Below are positions 48,126 to 52,521 of a stretch of 52,521 nucleotides of DNA, in pieces. The DNA lies in contig CACJMB010000008.1 in assembly GCA_902594405.1 (NCBI GenBank), forward strand, positions 1 to 52,521, in the 5' to 3' direction. The notes beneath the pieces are model-generated. The model was given only the letters and a program-made list of their open reading frames with translations. It was not told where the DNA came from and did not search any database. Source of the stretch: an uncultured Pelagibacteraceae bacterium. GTDB lineage: Bacteria > Pseudomonadota > Alphaproteobacteria > Pelagibacterales > Pelagibacteraceae. Positions within the stretch are counted from its first letter, which is position 1, and each line of letters opens with the position of its first letter. The translations under genes were made by a program, and so were the position numbers.

Positions 48126-49438
48126 TTTCCTGCAACAGTCATACCTTCTATCATCATAGTTGGTGAATTGACTGAATATTCGAATTCTAAATCATTAGCT
48201 AAAATTATATTTTTGAACATGTCCTTAAAATTACCAGCAATTGTTATTTCATTAACCGGATATTTAAATTCTCCATCTTCAACTAAAAAACCAGTGGCAC
48301 CTACTGAATAATCTCCTGTTACAAGGTTAGATCCATGACCAATAGTTTCAGTAATATAAAGACTTCTTGAATTTTTTTTAATAAGATCTTCATAGCTTAT
48401 ATTTCCTTTTTCAAAATATAAATTGGTAGTTCCACCACTTCTACCATTTGATTTTAAATTTAATTTTTTTCCATTGTAAGTATCCACAAGATAATTTTTA
48501 AGTATTCCATTCTCTATAAGTCGCAATGTATTTGAATTTACACCTTCTGAATCAAAATTTTGAGAACCCATTCCTTTAATTATATCTGGTTTATCAATTA
48601 CATTTATCGAATTAGCAAAAACCTGTTGATCAATTTTATCCTTTAAAAATGAAGTACCTCTTGCAATTGCAGAGGCAGATATTGCACTTGCAAAAGTACT
48701 TAGCATTCCCTTTGAAATTCTTTTATCAAAAATTATGCTAATCTTCTCACTTCCAATTTTTTTAGGGCTCAATTTTCTAATAGTTTGCTTGGCAGCTTTA
48801 TTTCCAAGATCTGTTGCTTGCTTAATATCAGACAAATGACGTTTGCTAGAAAATTCGTAATCTCTTTCCATGCTATTTTCATCTTTTGCAACTGTTACAC
48901 AAGAAGCAGCAAAAGAAGAAGTTTTATAACCATCACAAAAACCGTCACTATTAGCTAATATAAAATTTGATTTATTTTCAGTGAAACTAGATTCTGTATT
49001 TATGATTTGTTTATCAGATGAAGCCGATTCCTCTAAATCTTTTAAATATTTTATTTTTTTATCGTTTTCGAATCTTGTTTCATCATACAAATTAAGACTA
49101 CTAATTTGTTTGGCTAATAAATTTTTATCAGGCAAAGAATTAAATTCATCCTCTGGTGTAATTTTTGTAGTTTCAAAGCACTTTTCAATTAAAGTTTTTA
49201 TATTTTCATCTAGTAAATTTGATGATGAAATTGATGATCTTCTTTTACCTAAATAAGTTTCTATACTTAGTGCCAATCCATCTGATCTATCTGAGGCTTC
49301 TAGGGATTTATTTCTAAAATTAACTGTTTCTGAAATTGAGTGACCAACTGTAACACTTGCATCAGTTGCTCCCATTTTTTTTGCCAAATCTAAACAATAT
49401 AAAGCTTTAGATTTTAGAAATTCTTGATCCTTAACCAT
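48122..49438 (-). CDS. pmbA: TldD/PmbA family metalloprotease subunit PmbA (TldE)
   Basis: 438 residues. Family marks are VTVGHSISETVNFRNKSLE near the N-terminus, GRSGGTTNLYFEKG (about 328-341), ETIGHGSNLVTGDYSVGATG (about 358-377) and the ending NSPTMMIEGMTVAGK. PmbA lacks the HExxH zinc motif and pairs with TldD to form a peptidase acting on unfolded or modified peptides. The tldD gene lies 6 bases upstream on the same strand. Confidence 0.93.
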   Translation of the reverse strand: MVKDQEFLKSKALYCLDLAKKMGATDASVTVGHSISETVNFRNKSLEASDRSDGLALSIETYLGKRRSSISSSNLLDENIKTLIEKCFETTKITPEDEFNSLPDKNLLAKQISSLNLYDETRFENDKKIKYLKDLEESASSDKQIINTESSFTENKSNFILANSDGFCDGYKTSSFAASCVTVAKDENSMERDYEFSSKRHLSDIKQATDLGNKAAKQTIRKLSPKKIGSEKISIIFDKRISKGMLSTFASAISASAIARGTSFLKDKIDQQVFANSINVIDKPDIIKGMGSQNFDSEGVNSNTLRLIENGILKNYLVDTYNGKKLNLKSNGRSGGTTNLYFEKGNISYEDLIKKNSRSLYITETIGHGSNLVTGDYSVGATGFLVEDGEFKYPVNEITIAGNFKDMFKNIILANDLEFEYSVNSPTMMIEGMTVAGK

Positions 49439-49444
49439 AATACT

Positions 49445-50857
49445 TTAAAGCTTTGTTCCACCAACTGTCATTTTATCGATCAAAATTGATGGTTGAGCGA
49501 CTCCCACAGGAACTCCTTGTCCTGCTTTTCCACAAGTTCCTATGCCTGGGTCTAACATCATATCATTTCCTACCATCGATACTTCTTTAAGTATTGATGG
49601 TCCATCACCAATAAGTGTTGCACCTTTAATTGGAGATCCAATTTTACCATTATTTATTTCGTAAGCCTCAGTACAATTAAATACAAATTTACCAGATGTA
49701 ATATCTACCTGGCCGCCTCCAAAACTTACTGCAAAAATTCCTTTATCAACAGATTTGATCATTTCATCTTGAGTTTGATTGCCACTTAACATCATTGTAT
49801 TTCTCATCCTTGGCAAAACAATATGTCTATAATTTTCTCTTCTTCCAGATCCAGTAGATCTTGTATTCATTAATCTTGCATTGTGCCTGTCTTGCATAAA
49901 ATTTTTGAGAATACCATTTTCAATTAAAACTGTTCGCTCAGTTGGCGTTCCCTCATCGTCAATAGTTAGACTACCTCTTCTATTATCTATAGTACCATCA
50001 TCAACAATTGTTACTCCTTCACTCGCAACTTTTTCTCCCATAAGATCATGAAATGCTGATGTTTTTTTTCTATTAAAATCTCCTTCTAGACCATGACCAA
50101 TTGCTTCATGAATTAATATAGCAGGCCAACCAGGTCCTAAAACTACTTTCATCTCACCGGCAGGTGCTGGTTTACTCTCTAAATTTACTGATGCAATTCT
50201 AAAAGCTTCCTCACAAACATTTTTCCAATTGTCATTTTTTAAATAATCATCGTAAGATTGTCTGCCACCAATTCCATATACTCCCGTTTCTTTTCTTCCA
50301 TTTTTTTCCAGCATTACAGAGACATTAAATCTAATTAATGGACGTACATCGGTGAGTGCTTCTCCACCTGATCGAATAATTTCAATTGATTTTTGCTCAC
50401 CAGCAAAACTAGCAGTCACTTGTTTTACCGATCCATCTTTTTTTCTTAAAAAATCATTTACTTTATTTAAAACTTCTAATTTCGAGTCTAAAGATTTTTG
50501 TTCAATTGGATTAATATCCTCATAAAATTTTTTATTAGATTTTGGAATTTCATGATTATATGTGCCTTTAATTGACTTAAGAGTTGATTTAAGATTTTCT
50601 GAGGAATTTTTTAATGAATCTTTTGATATTTCGTTAGAATATGAATAAGCAACAACCTCGTTTGAGATAGCTCTGAAGCCAAATCCTAAATCAGAACTAT
50701 AGTTTGAGCTTTTTATTTTATTGTCATCTAGCAAAATTGACTCTGATTTAGACTCCTCTAAATAAAGCTCACCATCATCACAATTATGTAGTGTATCAGA
50801 TACTATTTTATCTGCATCTTGTCTTGTTAAATCAGATTTGTTAAAGAAAATACTCAT
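49445..50857 (-). CDS. tldD: TldD metalloprotease subunit
   Basis: 470 residues. The zinc-binding motif is LIHEAIGHGLEGD (about 252-264, HExxxH form). DRHNARLMNTRSTGSGRRENY (shown in part: NARLMNTRSTGSGRR) and CGKAGQGVPVGVAQP near the end are TldD signatures. It is the active partner of PmbA. It is the first gene of the tldD-pmbA-flavoprotein run, divergent from the DCC gene over an 85-base gap in which I see no clear promoter. No small peptide substrate gene of RiPP type was found nearby. Confidence 0.94.
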   Translation of the reverse strand: MSIFFNKSDLTRQDADKIVSDTLHNCDDGELYLEESKSESILLDDNKIKSSNYSSDLGFGFRAISNEVVAYSYSNEISKDSLKNSSENLKSTLKSIKGTYNHEIPKSNKKFYEDINPIEQKSLDSKLEVLNKVNDFLRKKDGSVKQVTASFAGEQKSIEIIRSGGEALTDVRPLIRFNVSVMLEKNGRKETGVYGIGGRQSYDDYLKNDNWKNVCEEAFRIASVNLESKPAPAGEMKVVLGPGWPAILIHEAIGHGLEGDFNRKKTSAFHDLMGEKVASEGVTIVDDGTIDNRRGSLTIDDEGTPTERTVLIENGILKNFMQDRHNARLMNTRSTGSGRRENYRHIVLPRMRNTMMLSGNQTQDEMIKSVDKGIFAVSFGGGQVDITSGKFVFNCTEAYEINNGKIGSPIKGATLIGDGPSILKEVSMVGNDMMLDPGIGTCGKAGQGVPVGVAQPSILIDKMTVGGTKL

Positions 50858-50942
50858 TCATCTTAAATAGTGGTTTGTTGATAATTTTCAACTGATCATT
50901 TTACGCATGTACAATTTATTACTAAAAGTTAATTATTGTTAA

Positions 50943-51287
50943 ATGAAAGTATTTTTTAATAATTCTTGTAAAATCTGTAGATCAGAAATTAACTTATATA
51001 AAAAAGAAAATATTAAAGATATTGACTGGATAGATATTACAAATAATTCAGATGCTGAAAAAGAAACATCTAGGAATGATAAAGAATTATTAAGAAGATT
51101 ACATGTTAAGGAGAATGGTAAAATTATTGAAGGTGCGGAGGCATTTCTTTACGTTTGGAAAAAAATTCCAAAATATAAATTTTTATATAAATTTTTTAAA
51201 CTACCAATAATTTTCTTAATCTTTAAATATGGATACGAAATTGTTGCTTTTTTTTTATATTTAAAGAATAAAAAACAACTCAAATAA
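50943..51287 (+). CDS. DCC-family thiol-disulfide oxidoreductase (DUF393)
   Basis: 114 residues with the thioredoxin-like start MKVFFNNSCKICRSEI; the motif cysteines are C9 and C12 (CKIC). The GAEAFLYVWKKIPKYKFLYKF stretch in the middle (shown in part: AEAFLYVWKKIPKYKF) matches DUF393/DCC proteins, and a hydrophobic tail (about 84-106) may sit on the membrane. Role unknown. Its stop touches the stop of the convergent gene at 51288. Confidence 0.82.
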   Translation: MKVFFNNSCKICRSEINLYKKENIKDIDWIDITNNSDAEKETSRNDKELLRRLHVKENGKIIEGAEAFLYVWKKIPKYKFLYKFFKLPIIFLIFKYGYEIVAFFLYLKNKKQLK

Positions 51288-51581
51288 CTAGGTTAAAAAA
51301 AATATTAAAAATTCACTTAGTAAAGACATGGATAGCAAAAACATAATTAATAATATTGAATACATGAGAGTTATAACTCTATTTCTTTTCCTCCTGAGTC
51401 TAACAAAAATTTTATCATCCAAATCTGAAATATCTCTTTCACCAACAACTGGGTAATCATAACTCCAACGCCATGTAGATTGACCTAATCTAGAGTCGAG
51501 ACTGTTAAAATACCTTATCCAGGCAAGGACATATTTTAATATTAAATACAAAATAATCATTAATGTTGAAGAAAGTAACAT
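51288..51581 (-). CDS. Small two-helix membrane protein, unknown
   Basis: 97 residues. Hydrophobic helices at about 3-22 and 69-96 flank a polar part with NSLDSRLGQSTWRWSYDY and VGERDISDLDDKIFVRLRRK. I do not recognise a family. It follows the coiled-coil gene by 30 bases on the minus strand and its stop abuts that of the DCC gene. A membrane partner of the upstream protein is possible but unproven. Confidence 0.65.
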   Translation of the reverse strand: MLLSSTLMIILYLILKYVLAWIRYFNSLDSRLGQSTWRWSYDYPVVGERDISDLDDKIFVRLRRKRNRVITLMYSILLIMFLLSMSLLSEFLIFFLT

Positions 51582-51611
51582 TCTTAATGATACTTAATTA
51601 TGTAAGATAAT

Positions 51612-52521
51612 TTAATTGATATTTTTGGCTCTTTTTCTTGCGATTAACTGCGTAAGAGCATCAACCATGGTATCTGAGGCCTTAAATATTTCATTATTTT
51701 TAAACTCATGAGAAATATTTTTTTCCGGATTAGTTTTGTCTTCAATAACTATTCCTTCATCTGGTGAATTATTTTTTATATAAATTAATAAAAGCCATTC
51801 ATCATCTAAGGCTTCATCCCATTTAACAAATATTTCTCCTGTTTCAAATCTTCTGTCTATACATCTAAAGATAGACATATGTCTTGTTATATGTCTTTTG
51901 TTTAATTGAAATACTAAACTGCTAGCACTTCTGTAAAAACTTTCGAGAGCAAACTCAATTTTCTGTCTAGCTAAAGTATATTCTTTTTCTTTTTGTAACA
52001 GTGTTTCTCTATCTTCATCTCCTTGAATTTTAACTCCTAAAGCCTCTACTCTTTCTCTAATTTTTTGATCCCTAATAATTCGATATTTTTCTTTTAATTT
52101 TTCTATTCTTTGCTGTAAGCCAGCATAATCCTCTCTCTTTTCCCTTAGGGAAATTTTTTCCAATTTCTCTAATTCTTTAACCTCTCTTACTCTAAATTTT
52201 TCAATTTGCTTTTCTAATTTTAATTGTTGTAAAAATTGCTTTTGTTTTTCTGCTTGTTCAATTCTTAAAAGAGCTTGTTCTTTTCTTAAGAATAGTTTTA
52301 TTTCTTTTGTTCTTTGTTTTTCTAATCTAATTTCATCTTTTAAAGCTTTTTCTTTTAATTTAACTTTTAATTCAGCCTCTTTTTGCTTTTCTTTTGCAGC
52401 TTCAATTTTTTCTAATCTTTCTTTTTCTTGTTTTTCTAATTTTAACCTTCTTGCTTCATCTTTTTTTAGAATTTTATACTGTGAAATTGTGTCTGCTATT
52501 TTATCAAAAAATGCTTGGATA
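51612..52521 (-). CDS. Long charged coiled-coil protein, C-terminal part (runs off right edge)
   Basis: The frame from 51612 stays open all the way to 52520, well past the ATG at 52163, with no stop in my reverse-strand reading, so the true start is probably outside the window. The first about 190 visible residues are Glu/Lys/Arg/Gln-rich heptads (for example EKQEKERLEKIEAAKEKQ), a long helix. A folded end follows with SASSLVFQLNKRHITRHM, RRFETGEIFVKWDEALDDEW and LLLIYIKNNS. Family not recognised; some resemblance to coiled-coil membrane-linked proteins is compositional only. Confidence 0.75.
   Translation of the reverse strand, partial: IQAFFDKIADTISQYKILKKDEARRLKLEKQEKERLEKIEAAKEKQKEAELKVKLKEKALKDEIRLEKQRTKEIKLFLRKEQALLRIEQAEKQKQFLQQLKLEKQIEKFRVREVKELEKLEKISLREKREDYAGLQQRIEKLKEKYRIIRDQKIRERVEALGVKIQGDEDRETLLQKEKEYTLARQKIEFALESFYRSASSLVFQLNKRHITRHMSIFRCIDRRFETGEIFVKWDEALDDEWLLLIYIKNNSPDEGIVIEDKTNPEKNISHEFKNNEIFKASDTMVDALTQLIARKRAKNIN

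Overview
The window looks like a stretch of a SAR11-type alphaproteobacterium (Pelagibacterales, 'Candidatus Pelagibacter'-like). The DNA is very AT-rich and proteins are rich in Lys, Asn and Ile. Genes are packed with overlaps or gaps of a few bases. Several families and arrangements are alphaproteobacterial: mutY-DUF721-dsbA-smc, the split b/b' F-type ATPase operon, ispH-thrB-rnhA, DUF2093, DUF3035 and the TIGR01459 HAD protein. A beta-carotene to retinal pathway is present, as expected for a proteorhodopsin-bearing surface ocean bacterium. No rRNA, tRNA, CRISPR array, transposase or integrase was seen. No stretch over 300 bases lacks a gene.

Layout. 1-4219: mutY (cut by the left edge, minus strand), then dciA-like, a DsbA-like thiol oxidoreductase and an unusually short smc. 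4229-6575: the membrane (Fo) part of ATP synthase, atpI-atpB-atpE-b'-b. 6615-10914: crtI-crtB-crtY-blh, phytoene to retinal, running with overlaps into ispH (isoprenoid precursor supply), thrB and rnhA up to 13241. 13233-21367 (minus): rsmE, then the aa3-type cytochrome c oxidase cluster coxB-coxA-ctaB-(41-aa membrane peptide)-ctaG-coxC-SURF1, then thrC and a peroxiredoxin. 21384-24278: HAD-II hydrolase, pirin and quinone reductase genes, and a DUF2721 gene. 24328-29954: ubiA followed by a lipid A/LPS run (MsbA-like ABC transporter, waaA, lpxK, LpxL-like acyltransferase). 29961-33150: DUF2093, purD, rsmD, pgi. 33155-38405 (minus): HAD (TIGR01459)-ribF-ileS-lspA-DUF3035 lipoprotein. 38538-42611: groES-groEL with a strong terminator, a tiny basic ORF, and typA. 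46471-52521: a DUF6134 protein, a renalase-like flavoprotein, PmbA and TldD, a DCC-family protein, a small membrane protein and a coiled-coil protein cut by the right edge.

The clearest accessory region is 42612-45737. It is a roughly 3.1-kb cassette between two imperfect direct copies (136 bp each, about 85% identical by hand count) of the convergent typA/yczE 3-prime junction. It carries a tightly overlapped minus-strand operon: an arylsulfotransferase-family beta-propeller protein, a tiny secreted/membrane protein with a YLGPG motif, a three-helix membrane protein and a PAPS-type sulfotransferase. A chimeric ORF made of an acyltransferase head joined in frame to a YczE tail lies downstream. 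I read this as a strain-variable surface-modification cassette brought in by recombination. Its biochemical role is inferred only.

Other points of interest are an SMC in which I cannot find a hinge domain, a zero-base divergent start pair (mutY/dciA), a 41-aa peptide translationally coupled between ctaB and ctaG, and an LpxK without the usual SRGYGG segment.
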